Numbered from the stretch's first letter, positions 1 to 13,115 are shown. The stretch is DNA of 64,000 nucleotides from Druceiella hillmani (GCA_039881145.1 JAYKKI010000052.1:11477001-11541000); one strand, 5' to 3'. Program-made: numbers and translations. The notes: a model not told the origin generated them from the sequence alone.

Positions 1-59
1 GCTGCACTGTGCGGCCAGTTGCAACAACGTGGCTATGGTGCGATTCTTGGTCGAGAATG
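1..59 (+). CDS. ASPP: ASPP exon: end of ankyrin repeat
   Basis: Frame begins at base 2 and reads [20 protein letters not shown], the second helix of an ankyrin repeat. The exon ends after the first base of a Gly codon at a GT donor (60-61). The left exon boundary is outside the window. Confidence 0.88.
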
Positions 60-3000
60 GTGGGTTGACTTTTTTAATTGTATCTTTGGATAGAACACCA
101 TTATCATGAAGAAATATATAATAAAAAAGAAAGGGTTTAGCCGGTTAAGCATATGAAAATTGCACCAGTGTACAATGAAGGTAATTTGTCTTGTATTTAT
201 TGTTCTTCATCTAAAATATCTGTTTACTCAATCTCAATCTGTTTATTGGGGGTGTTTTTTGATATTAACCGTTTTAGTGCCATTGTTTTTTTGATGTCAT
301 TTACCCTTGTCTCGAAAAAAAAAATCTCTTCCAAAAATTATCCAATTTAATAATTTTTTTCCGTGTTTTCTTAATAAAAACTTGTACAAGGATAATAAAA
401 TACAAAGAAAATTATTGAAATATATATTGTCAACAAAAATTATAACAAAAACTGAAATCAAGGTCACATTGTCTATCTACTAGATCACATTGTCTCACTA
501 TTTTCACTATCATTCAAAATTTGCATTACACCAAATCGTGAGCGCATCACAAGGTCACTCCCACTATCGCTTTCGTCACGACTTGAAATTGATCATTTTT
601 ACTCGAATTATTTTCGTATTCCGATATTATGGGTTAAAAATTTTCTTTTCCTGGATCCTTTTTATATTGTAATTACTAAAAATATTATAATTTAAACTTT
701 ATGTAAAACGTAGAAAGATAAAAAATTAGCAATGCGTGCGTGCGACTCCCCTGCTGCATGCTAAACAGCAACTGATTTCGCGAGCGCCATCGCGAAATCA
801 TTTGCACATAACAAAACAATAACAGTGTAACTGCTTGTACATTTAGATTTAAGAAATAGTTTTATTTATCATAGTTTTTTATACCAAATAACCGCAACAT
901 ATTTATTATAATCATTTATAAAATTTTCATACATGTCCAAATTTTATTAAGGTATCTCAAATGGTTTCTGAAAAAATTAATTTTAAAATTAAGGGTCATA
1001 ATCCTCATTTTAACTTTACTATCATGGTTAGAGGTCTGAGATTGGGTGTACAGATATTTTAGATAAAGAACGATAAATACAAGACAAATTACGTTCATTG
1101 GATGCTGGTGCAATTTTCATATGCTTAGCCAGCTAAACCCTTTATAAATAAGTAACACAAGACGGCTGTAGTATTATGGAAATATACAAATATTTTTACT
1201 GTTCAAGTTGTGAATATTGTTTTTGTAGTTGTTTTGTGGCTTTAGAATTGTATTTTCCATTTGTTCAATAAATTTTTTTTAGTATCATTATTAAAGAGTG
1301 TATTCGTTATTGTATGAACTAAAACAAATCCATGAAAATATTAGTGTTGAGTATAGTATATCTAATAATATGTGTTATTGTTTGTATAATTTATAAATGA
1401 AACGTTGTTTTGATACAGTTGTATGTATTTGTTTTAATTTCTCATATTAGTATTAATCACATCTGTCGCAACAATCTTGACAACCGCTTGCACAGAATTG
1501 AGTTAAACATACCAGTCCTATGAGTTGTTCGATATTTAGAAAGCCTTACAGATTTATTATTCATGAAGTTGGCCAGAATTGAGTTCGACATACCAGTCCT
1601 ATGAGTTGTTCGATATTTAGAAAGCCTTACAGATTTATTATTCATGAAGCTGGCCAGAATTGAGTTCGACATACCAGTCCTATGAGTTGTTCGATATTTA
1701 GAAAGCCTTACAGATTTATTATTCATGAAGTTGGCGTGTTCTATAATATTGGTAGAGATCTTAATGATGACATTACATTTAATTCAAGGAATATTGGAAA
1801 ATAGTTTGAGTCTTGATTACGTCGCTCAAATTCAATCGTTAGTATTTAGTTATTTGCAAGTTTCATATTAGCAATGTTTTCTTTATTACAGTATATTGAA
1901 TGAAAACAACAGAATAACGTAAATTTCAATGAGGTATAACTATTTACGATCTGCGTTCCTCTTTACTAGGACATTGTAAAAACATATTGTCTGGAATATG
2001 TCTGTGCTCTAAAGCACTCCAGTGCACTCTGATGATTTAGGCATCGCCAGCATAAATGTAAACAGGTAACCCGTACCAACATCGCTACCCAGCGGTGAAA
2101 CCACATGGTCTTTAGCACATAAATGCTGTGCCATTGTTTACATCCATTTTTATTGAACTTCTTGCATATTTTGTTTATTAAAAATAACCAAGTGCCAAAA
2201 CAAATTTTTATTAAACTTTATTTCAAACTGGGGTATTCATATTTGGAAATTATTAACATGGTCCACAAGGCTTTTGGTAGCGAGTATATAGGCAAAATAC
2301 AAATAAAAGGTTAGTGTAGACAGTTTGAAGATGGATACGTTTCAGCTAACAGCGATACTCGAGTTTCTTCACCGCAATATGCATCTGCGCATTCTTCGAA
2401 TCTTGTGCAATAATTCTTATCGAAACATTACATAGCTTAACTTCCTTAACCTCCATAAAATTCAGATATAGTTCATCTTCTTGCTTTTTCCAAGGTTGAA
2501 AACCTCATTAAAAAGTGAACAGTTTGACAATTTCTTAACAATTAAAGAAAATGCGATGCGAGCACCAAAGTCTATATTTCAAGAAGGCTTTAACAAATGG
2601 TAACAATGTTGGAGAGGTTTGTTGAATCAAATTGAATGATGAAAAAGGCTATTTTGAACATATTGTCTCCATATAGCATTGTCTGATACTTTACAGATAG
2701 ACATCGTATACAGATTTTTGTCTCATGAGAAACTAAAGATAACATAGCTATACCATTTATGTGACATTTATTGAATTTATGAAAAAAATGTGATATTATC
2801 CCCCAAGTAAGGGTTGAATTGCCTGATCTGGTTGTCGATACTTTTGACTGAAAATTGTCAGTGAAACATGTTTAAACTGTTTAATACTAGAATAATCCAT
2901 TACTTGAAGTTAATTAGAGGTATAATAAAATAAAGTACATATATGCATAATCATATTATACATAATCAGTAAATTACATTATGAACGCCCATACAATTTC

Positions 3001-5150
3001 AGGTGCATGCATATTCGCCACGACGCTCTCCGACCACGAGACAGCTGCAGAGAAGTGCGAGGAGGATGAAGAAGGATTTGATGGATGTTCCGAGTACCTT
3101 TACAGTAAATAAACATTTTTATTATATTCTTGAATTGAAGTAAAAGTGATATTGTCACATATTCACATAGGGAGAAACACCACTGTTGACGGGCTTAAAA
3201 AAGGCAGTTTAATTTTTTTATAATGCAAAAGGTTGGGGAAAGTTAATGTTAAGGACTTTATGCTAATCATCGTTTTGGTTAATATTTCCGACACGGTTGT
3301 TTTGAAAAAAAGGGAACCAACATTTTTTATTCTACATGGCGTCCGGGAGTAGATGTCGGACAAACAAAGATGCTATTCGTTGGGTAAATTGTCATTGAAA
3401 TAAAATGTAAAACACTTATCTAACTGACTGCAAAAAAATATTACACATAACTCTTTTTAACACATCCAATACTTGCCCGGAGTGGGGTATTTATCCCCAG
3501 TGGCGATGTCTTTGCAGCTCTTTGTGAGTTATTCCTCCGAGTGGCGCTGAACAATGTACGCAAGTATCGTATGTACGAAAAAGATGACAAATAATTTTAA
3601 ATATTATTTTCAATTTTCTGAAAAAAAGTCATTTTTAAATTTTATTTTAATTACATATTTTATTTATAGATATTTTTCAGTTAAGGAATAACGTCTTTCT
3701 TTGTACAAAAGTTATTCCCGGACACCGTGTAATTAATTTTTTAATGGATTTTTCCTCAGATTTTCAATATTTGTTTCATTTTTGTCTTCATTTCAAAAAT
3801 GTGTTTTTGTATATTTTTTGATGCTTACCATTTTTTAATGAAATTTAACTCTTAATTAATAAATATGTCAAAATCACTCAGTTGATGTATCTAAAAAATA
3901 TTTCACTAATGAGTAGCTTAATAAGTTCATAACCATTATAAGAAAAGCATTATTACAGCTGTAACAACATGTATCAATTCACAGGCGTGCAGGAGAAGCT
4001 GGGAATTATGAATGGAGGCTGCGTGTATGCAGTGTTTGCATATACGGCGGCGCGACCAGATGAGCTTTCATTTGCAGCGGGCGCACGTCTAGCTGTTCTG
4101 CGGAAGGGTGATGATGCGGAGCGTGAGTGGTGGTGGGCGGCGGCTGACGATGCGCGCCAGGGTTATGTGCCCAGGAATCTGCTCGGGGTATGTCATTTTG
4201 CAATGTAATAATAGCTTTATAAAGAATTTTGGCTGTTGCTTTGTTACAGATATGAATACTTCAAAAATAAGGCATAATTCAGATAGAAAGATTTTTTATG
4301 CAAAACCTCTTTTCAGGCCCATTAGATTACCTGGATTTATTCGTAATATAAGAACGAACCTCCCATACACAGTAGTACAGTAATAAACAGTCACACGTTC
4401 CAATATACTTGCATATATTGAACTTCTGATGACATTTTACTTCTGTTATTTAACTGTTGTAGTGCCATCTATTGGGGAAGATATGGAACTATTGTTCTTA
4501 CATGTCATGTGAATTAATGATGTAACCAAATGTTTTCATTTCTGTCATTTTTAAGTGTCTTGTAGAGTTGATTTTGATTTATGTGTTCTATCAAATCATG
4601 TGAATTGATATTAAAAGGTAATGCTTACCATTATATATGTTTGGATGCATTCCACAAATTTAAAAGAAAAGTTAATCTAAACATTATTATGAAAATTTAT
4701 ATGTCGGAAGTATAGTTTATTTATTCCAGAAATATTTTAATAAGCAATCACATTTTACAGTGTTTTCAAATTTGCTATAATTTTGTACATTCTGCTTTAC
4801 ATTATATTCCATATTCATCATTTTTTGTGAATAATTATTGTCCACAACCTACGTTAATTAAATGAACTGAACTTTTATTTAATTGTGAATGTAATACATA
4901 ATATTTAATTACAAGACTATGTTTACATGACATAATAATAATTATCATTATGTTCCAGTGGTCTATAAACTTTTTGTCTTGTTATCTCATTATGTATATT
5001 TAAATGTATAAAATTATAGTCAGTTATTTATTTTTGATTCAAAACCTTCATAAGCTTCTATCCATATAGTATGCTATGTTATAACTGTTTCTGATATTGC
5101 ATTTTTCTTTTTCGCAGCTCTACCCCAGGGTGACCCCTCAGCACGAGTGA
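1..5150 (+). CDS. ASPP: ASPP-family protein (p53/PP1-binding ankyrin-SH3 protein), C-terminal part
   Basis: Partial gene running in from the left edge. Four exons join in frame: 1-59, 3003-3104, 3985-4187 and 5118-5150 with the TGA at 5148-5150. In order they encode the end of an ankyrin repeat (LHCAASCNN then VRFLVENG), the acidic ASPP linker ([15 protein letters not shown], then [14 protein letters not shown]), a full SH3 domain starting at VQEKLGIMN with the ELSF and WWWA core and the YVPRNLLG end, and a short tail [10 protein letters not shown]. Intron phases are 1, 1 and 0 and all junctions are GT-AG. ASPP proteins bind p53-family proteins and protein phosphatase 1 through the ankyrin-SH3 module and act in apoptosis and cell-junction signalling; that role is family knowledge. 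Nothing is broken in the visible part. The N-terminal portion and promoter lie outside the window. Confidence is high because linker and SH3 are both diagnostic. Confidence 0.93.
130..1143. mobile_element. DNA transposon with about 100-bp terminal inverted repeats, in an ASPP intron
   Basis: The left end begins AAAGGGTTTAGCCGGTTAAG and the right end is its inverted copy AAAGGGTTTAGCTGGCTAAG. Similarity between the two arms continues for roughly 100 bp, through TTGCACCAG and TAATTTGTCTTGTATTTAT. The flanks are ATAAAAAAG (121-129) and ATAAATAAG (1144-1152), 8 of 9 matching, a plausible target duplication in low-complexity DNA. No transposase of its own is seen. The superfamily is not determined. 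Confidence 0.65.
265..810 (-). mobile_element. piggyBac-derived non-autonomous element, copy 1, nested in the 130-1143 element
   Basis: Starts at a TTAA (265-268) followed by CCGTTTTAGTGCC, the same terminus as the copies at 18121 and 21360. Read on the minus strand, the interior matches the copy at 21360-21980, including a decayed version of its acidic reading frame (roughly 480-610) and the CGCACGCATTGC / TTAGCAT / CAGCAACTGATTT subterminal block. The far end is lost near 810. It sits inside the left half of the larger TIR element, so it inserted later or rearranged with it. Confidence 0.65.
1497..1736. repeat. 81-bp minisatellite, three copies
   Basis: Three head-to-tail units contain ATACCAGTCCTATGAGTTGT, then a GATATTTAGAAAGCCTTACA block and TTCATGAAG. 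The unit length is a multiple of three, so the minus strand stays open for 89 codons. I read that frame as a by-product of the repeat, not a gene. It lies in the large ASPP intron. Confidence 0.85.
3003..3104 (+). CDS. ASPP: ASPP exon: linker before the SH3 domain
   Basis: The acceptor is TTTCAG ending at 3002 and the donor GTAAAT starts at 3105. The exon encodes [18 protein letters not shown] and then the acidic stretch [16 protein letters not shown]. It starts with the last two bases of a Gly codon and ends with the first base of a Ser codon, matching its neighbours. Confidence 0.92.
3985..4187 (+). CDS. ASPP: ASPP exon: SH3 domain
   Basis: The acceptor CACAG ends at 3984 and the donor GTATGT starts at 4188. 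It encodes [19 protein letters not shown], then the RT loop with DELSF, the n-Src loop and tryptophans (EWWWA), and the 3-10 helix YVPRNLLG. An in-frame ATG at 3969 lies in the intron and is not a start. The exon is clearly more GC-rich than its surroundings. Confidence 0.93.
5118..5150 (+). CDS. ASPP: ASPP terminal coding exon
   Basis: After the pyrimidine-rich acceptor TTCGCAG (ends 5117) ten codons follow, [10 protein letters not shown], then TGA. They complete the canonical ASPP ending LLG-LYPR, where the SH3 domain stops and a short basic or polar tail begins. Confidence 0.9.
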   Translation, partial: LYPRVTPQHE

Positions 5151-5619
5151 TGAAGCGAATGAGGAGGAGATAAATACGAAATCTCTATACATAGATGTTT
5201 TATTGATTTTATTTTTTTACAAATATATTTATGTTTTTATGTAAATTAAGTAGGAAGGTGAAAAATATCATTAGTTTGTAGGGTAACTTGTACAGATGAA
5301 TAAGGACGAGTGAGAAATGTGAAATCTAAATTAATAAATAACAAATTGTTTAAATTTTGTAAATTACATCGTGTGTATAAGATATGAGATTATATAAATA
5401 TATTTAGATCTTGTAAAATTTTATACATATATTATTACTATTATATATTTTAAGGAAGCGTGGGAAGCAATTTGTATCAAACGGATTTCACAATAGAGCA
5501 CGGGGCGAGAGTTAAATACTTGTTCAGCAAAGGTTTTTGTTTTATTCTTCAACTTTGTAAAGTGTCATTTTATCCTTGCAACTAAGCGTAAGCTTTATTG
5601 TAAAATTGTCTATTAGGTA

Positions 5620-5629
5620 AATAAATAAA
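5620..5629 (+). terminator. Probable polyadenylation signal of the ASPP gene
   Basis: Two overlapping AATAAA hexamers lie about 470 bp after the stop and are followed from about 5658 by a GT/T-rich stretch typical of a downstream element. An earlier AATAAA at 5333-5338 could give a shorter 3' UTR. Confidence 0.5.
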
Positions 5630-5914
5630 AATAAATTGACAATACCATTTTAACAGCAGTGCGTTTTGTGTTTTATTTCCTGTTACTGTGTTTTTCTTTG
5701 TTTAAAATTGTGCTTATAGACTGTGAATTTTGGTTGGACCACTCAAGTTTGATTCATTAATGAACAAGGCATGTGGAGGCATAATGCGAAATTGGGAGTC
5801 AGATTCATAGTTTTAAATTTATTGCAGATATCTCTCAGCAAGGGAATTTGAAGTTGTATATTGCATTTATTTTCATTAAGTGGAAACTTTATGGTAATTA
5901 CTTATTTAATGATC

Positions 5915-6290
5915 CCTCATTCTCACACAAGTATGTGGTACAGTGTGTTTAATGATCCCTCCTTTTTACACTAATATGTGGTACAGTGTGTTTAATGATC
6001 TCTCATTTTTACACAAATATGTGGTACAGTGTGTTTAATGATCCCTCATTTTTACACAAATATGTGGTACAGTGTGTTTAATGATCCCTCATTTTCACAC
6101 AAGTATGTAGTACATGTGTTTAATGATCCCTCATTTTCACACAAGTCACCTCGTTTTTACACAAATATGTGGTACAATGTGTTTAATGATCCCTCATTTT
6201 CACATAAGTCACCTCGTTTTCACACAAATATGTTGTACAGTGTGTTTAATGATCCCTCATTTTCAAACAATATGTGGTACACACAAATAT
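5915..6290. repeat. 43-bp minisatellite downstream of ASPP
   Basis: About eight imperfect units of the type GATCCCTCATTTTCACACAA, then TATGTGGTACAGTGTGTTTAAT. Some units carry an insertion (AAGTCACCTCGTTTTTACAC). The two open frames across it on the plus strand follow the repeat period and carry no recognisable domain. Confidence 0.85.
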
Positions 6291-7113
6291 ATGGCTATAC
6301 CATATAATTGTTCAACTGCTATAAATTGAATTTATAGTTTGTTCATGTGAATGAAAGACTTAAAGGTAATCACAAATATTACAGTTTATACACAAATACG
6401 TCTATAGAAACTCTGGTAAGTATATAAATCTATATTTCTTCTTTATAACGATTTAGGCAATTACATAGTGCAGGCTCGGCTTATGCTAATGCTATTCATA
6501 ATGGGCAAAACCAATATTCTATCAACGCTTTTGTATTACTGCGTATAGAAATTATAACTGATACTGAATTATTTTTCTACCCAACTGTACTCTTAGCTAT
6601 CCAATGTTGTAAAGAAATGACAAATTTTGCTTCCCAATAAGATTTTGACAGGTATGTTTTTTATAGGTTAGGTTATCAATAGCAAGCAATTTTTTTACAC
6701 GTCATTTTCGAGTGACGTCTATCAAAAGTCTATTTTATGCAAAATTATATAAATTTTTATAAAAAAAAGTTTTAACGTGTCATTCTATAGCGATTATGAA
6801 ATTTTGCCACCATTATCAGACGGAGGTGATGATCCCGAAAATAAATATAAAAGGGTCGAAAGGACGTATAACCTTTAAGTAAATTATATGTGTGAGTTCA
6901 ATGAGCTATTGATCCGAAATCAAACTTATAAAATTTGATTTTGGATTAATAAGATTCTCGGTTTAGTCTCATTCAATAGATTTGATAGAACGGAAAACGC
7001 TGTGTGTGAACGAAAAATACTGTGTGTGAGTACACAGATAATAAAGTCATCTATGATGGTTGATAAAGCGTTAAACATCAGCACTCTTGTGAGAAGCAAA
7101 GTATAAAGTATAA

Positions 7114-7235
<122 letters not shown>

Positions 7236-10200
7236 AACTAAAATCAGATCGCATGATGGCTCAGCCGCAGACATTTTATACTAGCAAAAATATGTTTTTT
7301 ATTAGATTTCAGCAATTAGGAAGTCTAATTAGGTCAATTAGTTATCATAGCAATAAATCTCAATATAATTTGTGTACATAAAAGTATGTAATAAAAAACC
7401 CTAAACTGTAAGTTTTATGCTTTTGTTGTTTTGGTTTTTAAATTTGGATAAGACAGAATAAAGTTGAATATGTCATATCAAAGTGTGGTGACACATACTT
7501 ACCCTTTACTAGAAGAGTGAATGTGTAAATGTAAATTCAGATAAAGAATGGTCTGTTTCTGAAGATTCTGTAAGCGAAATTATAAAGAGGATCATGTATC
7601 ACAAAGAAAGAATAATAGTGATACTGAACATTGTAACAGTCTGAACCAATCAAAATAATATGTAACAGTCTGGATACAGATCAAGTTCAAATATCAAAAG
7701 AGTCTCGTCATTATTTCTATATTTTCCCTCGAATTAATGTTCGAGCCTGAGCAAAAAATATTAATTGGTATCAACCTGGTCCCACTGACAGTAATAAAGA
7801 AGTCAGAATAAGAATGTTGGAGATTAATTTGTTTTTTATAATATAATATTACACAATGTGTCGATTCATACAAGTTTATTATATGTGGCATATGTCACTT
7901 AAGTGTCAAATGCTCCCAAGGAAAATTAAAGTGGCATTGATAATGTCATTAGTCCATGACTAAAACACTGATGGTTCCTTTGAAGAGAAGAATAAATCTG
8001 TACTGAATAATTACCTACTATAACTTAAACAAAGCAAGAGTTGATAATATTTATAAGGAAAAGGAAAATAAAATCTTTTTGGTTCTTATTTAAGTTAAAA
8101 TTTAAATTTTAACTTAGCGATTGACAACTGAACTACGAAAATTGTTTTGTTAAAATTTGTAATAAAAGTATTGTTTTATAAATTGGAACGTTTTACTGGT
8201 CATTTTATTTTATGAAAGATACTATAGAGATATAGTTATTTTATGCTAATATTACATAATAATATTAGCAGTTTTACTTCAATTTTATATAATTTATTCA
8301 ATTCATGCAGAACCCAAATATCAAATTTTTTAAAGAACCCAACACATTTTAGGTGATCGTTTATTGTTGCGTGTAATACAATTAAACTCTGCAGTTGCTC
8401 ATACAGTTATATTACAAACCATCATCATTAACTTCAGTAATTTAACTGGAATTTTGATTATCTTTGAGCGAACAATTTCCCAAAGGGATTTCTTTAAACT
8501 AATTCTGACATGTGTGTTATTTTAAGCATTTGACACCATAAAGTTCATATTTCTCTTTGTCTTTGTCTGCAACTTTCTTACCTTTATGAAAGTAAAACAG
8601 CAAAATATGTTGAAAATGTGAATTTTTACACTCCATGTTAAAATGGACCCTAAAGTATTTTTCATATACCTAAGTTGATTTTTTGAAATCAATTTCAGGT
8701 ACATCTAGGGTTGCCAGATGTCCACATTTCCGGGATTGTCCCGGAAAATGTGATATTTTATCTCGAAAATGTAAAAAAATACATTAATTCTTATAAATTG
8801 TCTTTATTGTCATTTTTCGTGCACCTATATGCCATAGCTATATTGTATATTGCTAGCTTGATCAATTGAAAGACCGGAATCGGATGATCATATATCTAAT
8901 CATAGCATAATATCAAAATTCAAATAAATTGCAAAGAATTTGCTCCAGAATTTAACAGCGATATTAAATAATATCTATGTCAATAAATTGATTAAAATAA
9001 CTAAATCAAAACATGAACATAATAAACTAAATATTATTGTCACTGTCAAACTACGAAAGTTAAGTTCCCAATTGAAATTAGATAAGATTAATAATTGAAA
9101 GAGAAGTAAATCTTTATAAATTCTTTTGGCAATTATTAGTATTAGCTTTTAGTAATTTGAATAAATGTGATTAAAATAAACTGTTTTCATATTAAATTAT
9201 CATTATTTAAGAAGTCAATAAACTTTGTTAGAAAGTTTACATTATGTTTTGGTAATAGAAGACAGCTTTTATCTTGGGCTTTGAGTGCGGCGACCGAATC
9301 AAGAAATTCCGTAACGAAAATAAACCTAACACCAAAAAAACTTTTATCTTTAGATGTTAATCTCGTTATATTTCAATACATTAAAAAGTATAACAAAGAA
9401 AATATTTTTTATACGTCAACTTCCAGATCTAGTTCACATAGAAGTTGACCTATAATTTGAAATAACCTTAGAATTTAGAACATACATAGTATATAAAATA
9501 CCTATGCAGGAAACACAAATAAAGCTTATGTTAGAATACCTATCAATTTTTATATTTGTGTAGTAGGTTTGTATAATTGTAACAAATACTTTTCTAGAAA
9601 ATATTACATAAATTTTTAAACCACATCAATTTAAGATCACAGAGTCACTTAGTATTTCTGTTCCACATGGATGACTCTGACTCCTTTCATTAATTCGCTA
9701 TGCTGTTATTTTGTGTTAATTTCCATTTCTTTGTGTAAATAAATTTTCCTATTACTCACGTTTTACAATTGAAATTTTATCTTTATAGCTAAATGTTGCT
9801 TTGTGAAGATAATTTTGTTCTGCAAGTAATTTGAAAAGATGCTATTAGGTTCGGTTTTTGAATTCTTAAAAAATTTCTTTGGTTTCATTGAAAGGAATTT
9901 TGTCCAAACGAAGCAATTTGTTCGTTTTTTATATTGTAAAAGTAGGTGTGTATGATAAAAAAATACTTGCTATTTATGTAGACTTTAAATATGGCGACAG
10001 AAAGTATCAGTTTATGCAGCTCCAAAAGAAATACAATTATTGAAGTAAATGTTACACGAGAAGATGAAAAATGTATGAGAAAAGGAAATATTGAGTTTAT
10101 AAATGCATTTAGTAAAAATTTTTCATTACTAATAATAAATTTAATAAACTTTTTTTGCATCGTACAATTCAAAATCGCGAAGTACCTCAAACAAATAACT

Positions 10201-10450
10201 TGACACCTTAAAACGCAGCAATGCCTTTCTATAGAAAAGCGTTTCTATTGAATTAGTTACATACTTTTGTGCTAGACGGCGTTACTTGTATTTTATGGTG
10301 ATTCGAAGTGAGAAACCTGTCACAACCAGTCTGTGTAGTTTGCTGATTTTTAATAATTTAAATGTATATCTAAAAAGGTACGTTGCATTATTGTTATGCA
10401 GTAATGCATCATTGCGCTAAAGTACCATATTTTATTACATTGTTTCAGAC
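7236..10450. other. Intergenic AT-rich stretch without a recognised gene
   Basis: Short reading frames here (for example 9167-9448 plus and 9885-10190 minus) have AT-driven composition and no family resemblance. The only structured piece seen is the CCGGGA-rich terminus near 8706-8760. No RNA gene was seen. Confidence 0.5.
8706..8765. repeat. Fragment of a dispersed repeat with a GTTGCCAGATGTCC / CCGGGA terminus
   Basis: GGTTGCCAGATGTCCACATT is followed by TCCGGGATTGTCCCGGAAAA. A related end in the opposite orientation lies near 29015-29095 (TTCCGGGACAATCCGGGTGG). Such ends are typical of certain hAT-like elements, from memory only. No transposase sequence is attached here. Confidence 0.35.
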
Positions 10451-11990
10451 ACGTATCTTTCTTCTTGCAGGCTCAATGTAAGTTCGAGGTTACCACGTTC
10501 GAGGTTTCAATATTTGACATCTGAGGAATTGACAAATAGTCTGGGGCAATAGAACAATAATGAGGATGGCTTAGAATACTCAGGCGACTATGATGTTGCT
10601 AATCCATCGTACATATTGGAAATGAGACCACTATGTTTCATCCATGTGAGACACTACCAATTTTGCAACCGCTTAAGGCAGCACACATGTTCCTAAGACA
10701 AATATCATACGGAAAACTAAAAACTTAAAGCTGAACAAAGACTAGATAAGGTTTTGGGGATCTTCCAACTTACCAAGTGAAACACTAGAATTGCATACGC
10801 CTTATGAGGTGTTTTCTTATTTATTCACTGACAACATTATCAACCTCATAAAAGACTATGCATAAAAACTAATAATCCAGATTTATACGAATGAGGAATA
10901 ATATGCCTATAAAAGTTACAAGTTAGGAAATAAGACAGTTTATAGGAATTATTTATTTCATTTCCCTAATTCATATACCTCATGTGCGAATATACTGGTC
11001 AGAGAATATAGTTATGTCAACTAACACAAGACCATGACGCTGAAACGTTTCGACTTTCTTAGACATGCACTATACTTCAATGATAAGAAAACCCTTTGAA
11101 CATGATTTTTCTATTGATACAATTTGTCTGTTGATGAACAAATCTGTGCACATAAAGCTCGAAGTGCCCTGAAGCAATATTTGCCCTACAAACCCCACAA
11201 AGGAATCTATAAGCTCTTTGTGGTGTAAGTGGATATCGTTGTAAGTTTGAGGTTTACAGTAGTCAGGAAAATATATGCACAGATGTTAACCCTCAATCTT
11301 CTAATGTAGTAGTTTGGCTTGCCAGAGAGATAAGTACCAACCTAAACTATCGATTGTTCGTTGATAACTACTATACATCCTTACCCTTGACTAAATTCGT
11401 ATCATGCCATGGTATTCTAGCTTTAGACACCATTAGAAGAAACCACATTCCTAATGGCAAACTCCCAAAAGAAAAACAGCTAAAAAATAATCTAGAGGGA
11501 CATCAGTCAAACAGGTTGCAAGGATTGACATATCCCTAGTGGCCTGGAGAGATAATAAAATTGTCAGCCTGGTTCCTAACTTTGCTGGCAAAAACACCAC
11601 ATCTGTCGTAACTAAATTCGACTAGTTCTTTCTTCTTGTCTTAGTCAATGTTGGTTCATACTAATCTATTACTATTTCCTTGACATCACCATGTGTAATG
11701 CTTGTCTATTATATAGAAGAATGCATGCTAATGCGAGAACTACTGACAAGGTGCTAAATTTTGTTTATTTCCAAATAGAAATTTCTTTTAGATCTAAGTC
11801 TAATATAAGACGACGAACACACTACCAATGTAGAAGCACTTATCCAGGACAAAAAAAGAAACATTCATGTCAGTATATCCCACCAAATGACATCAGTTTT
11901 AATCAGTTGGGGTACTGGCCTGCATGCAAACATCCAGGACATACTGGCATAGCCTAAATAGAATGCGAAAAGTGTGGCTTTGTGTTTTAA
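10450..11990 (+). pseudogene. piggyBac-type transposase, decayed
   Basis: Reading across frames on the plus strand gives successive landmarks of a piggyBac transposase. They are an acidic start (LTSEELTNSLG), the catalytic-core block LSVDEQICAHKARSALKQYL then PYKPHKGIYKLFV, a FEVYS stretch, VVVWLAREIS, LFVDNYYTSLPLTKFV with GILALDTIRRNH, a SLVAWRDNKIVSLVPNF block, and a Cys-rich C-terminal tail (PACKHPGHTGIA, ECEKCGFVF). Several stops and frameshifts interrupt it, so it cannot encode an active enzyme. The expected length for an intact protein is about 550-600 aa, and the debris spans about 1.5 kb. Terminal repeats and flanking TTAA sites could not be paired. It lies between two host genes with no link to either. 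The family call is firm from the order of motifs; its subfamily and its relation to the short piggyBac-derived elements nearby are unknown. Confidence 0.82.
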
Positions 11991-12559
11991 CAACAATAAT
12001 AACTATTCAATTTTTTCACACTTCCTAACTTTTGACACCATAATACACTTCCTAACTTTTGGCAACAACATGTTTTTCACCAAAAATAAATACCTTTTTT
12101 TACATATTATTTTTTCATTATTTTTCCCATTATTTATACAACTCTTTTCACCTAATGCCAACAAAAAAATTAATAAAATCTTCTTGTACCCTAAGAGAAT
12201 AAAAAAACCTTTACTCTGGTCAATATTTTTCATTATTTGACATTTCAGATAAAATTAGCGTTGATTATCGAAATATCTAATTGAAATTAAATTAAATTTT
12301 ACTTTCTCAAAGTGAAAATATTCTCTATCTATTACTATCTGTATGAATAATTATTTAGAGAATTGAAATAGAATGCTATAACCTCTTCAATTTGCTCAAT
12401 ATCCACCATTTACAAATGCAAATTGCTCATAACTCACTCCACATGGATAGTCAACTGCTCACTTGCTAGTGGAATGGGAATGATCGCAGTTGTAGATGGT
12501 GCAAGCGGCTAGTGGAACGCACTCAGGTTAATTCACATGTCAGCCGATGGGTGGTGTTT

Positions 12560-13115
12560 CTTCTTCTTCTTGGTTAGCACTACAACCTATTACAAGTCAT
12601 GGCTGTCTCAACAGGCTTTCTCTAGTGGAGCCAGACAGCGGCAACCGCCCGCCAGCGTTGAATTTTTAAAAGTTTAAAATCCTTTTCGACACATTCGATC
12701 CACCTTGTGTGATGTCTTCCTCTTTTTCTGATGCCCTACACATTGATAAAGGTCACTTTCTTGACCGAGTTGTTTTCTTCAAATTTAAAAATGTGCCAAA
12801 GCCACCTGATACAGAATGATTTAATGACTTTTTCTTTGACATGGCCAAAAATTTGACGAAGTATTTTTCTTTCAAAAATAAGATTCTATCTATTTTATTA
12901 GTCTATCTATCTTTTGTTAAAGGCCAACATTCACTGCCATACAGAATTATTGGTCTAATAAGAGTAGTTTAAATATTAATTTTTGTCTCCGGTTTTAAAA
13001 GTTTTAGACTTCAGGAAATTTCTTTGGCTGAAGTAACACCTATTAGCCATATACAGTCTATTGTCAATTTCAGGCTTGATATGGTTTCTATTAGTAATGA
13101 CAGTACCAAGATATG
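12560..13115 (-). pseudogene. LINE retrotransposon fragment (C-terminal part of the RT protein)
   Basis: On the minus strand near 12905-12965 the frame reads TLIRPIILYGSECWPLTKD, the post-RT thumb motif of RTE/jockey-like LINE proteins. Stops and shifts follow, and the remaining sequence to about 12560 still resembles the 3' part of such ORFs. It is inactive and its 5' part is missing. Confidence 0.55.

Noticed and set aside
3969..4208. 79-codon open frame starting with its own ATG
   Set aside because: It is the ASPP SH3 exon read with a few intron codons on each side; the ATG lies before the acceptor.
6029..6329. Two open frames of about 90 and 70 codons on the plus strand
   Set aside because: They follow the 43-bp minisatellite in two registers and have no domain.
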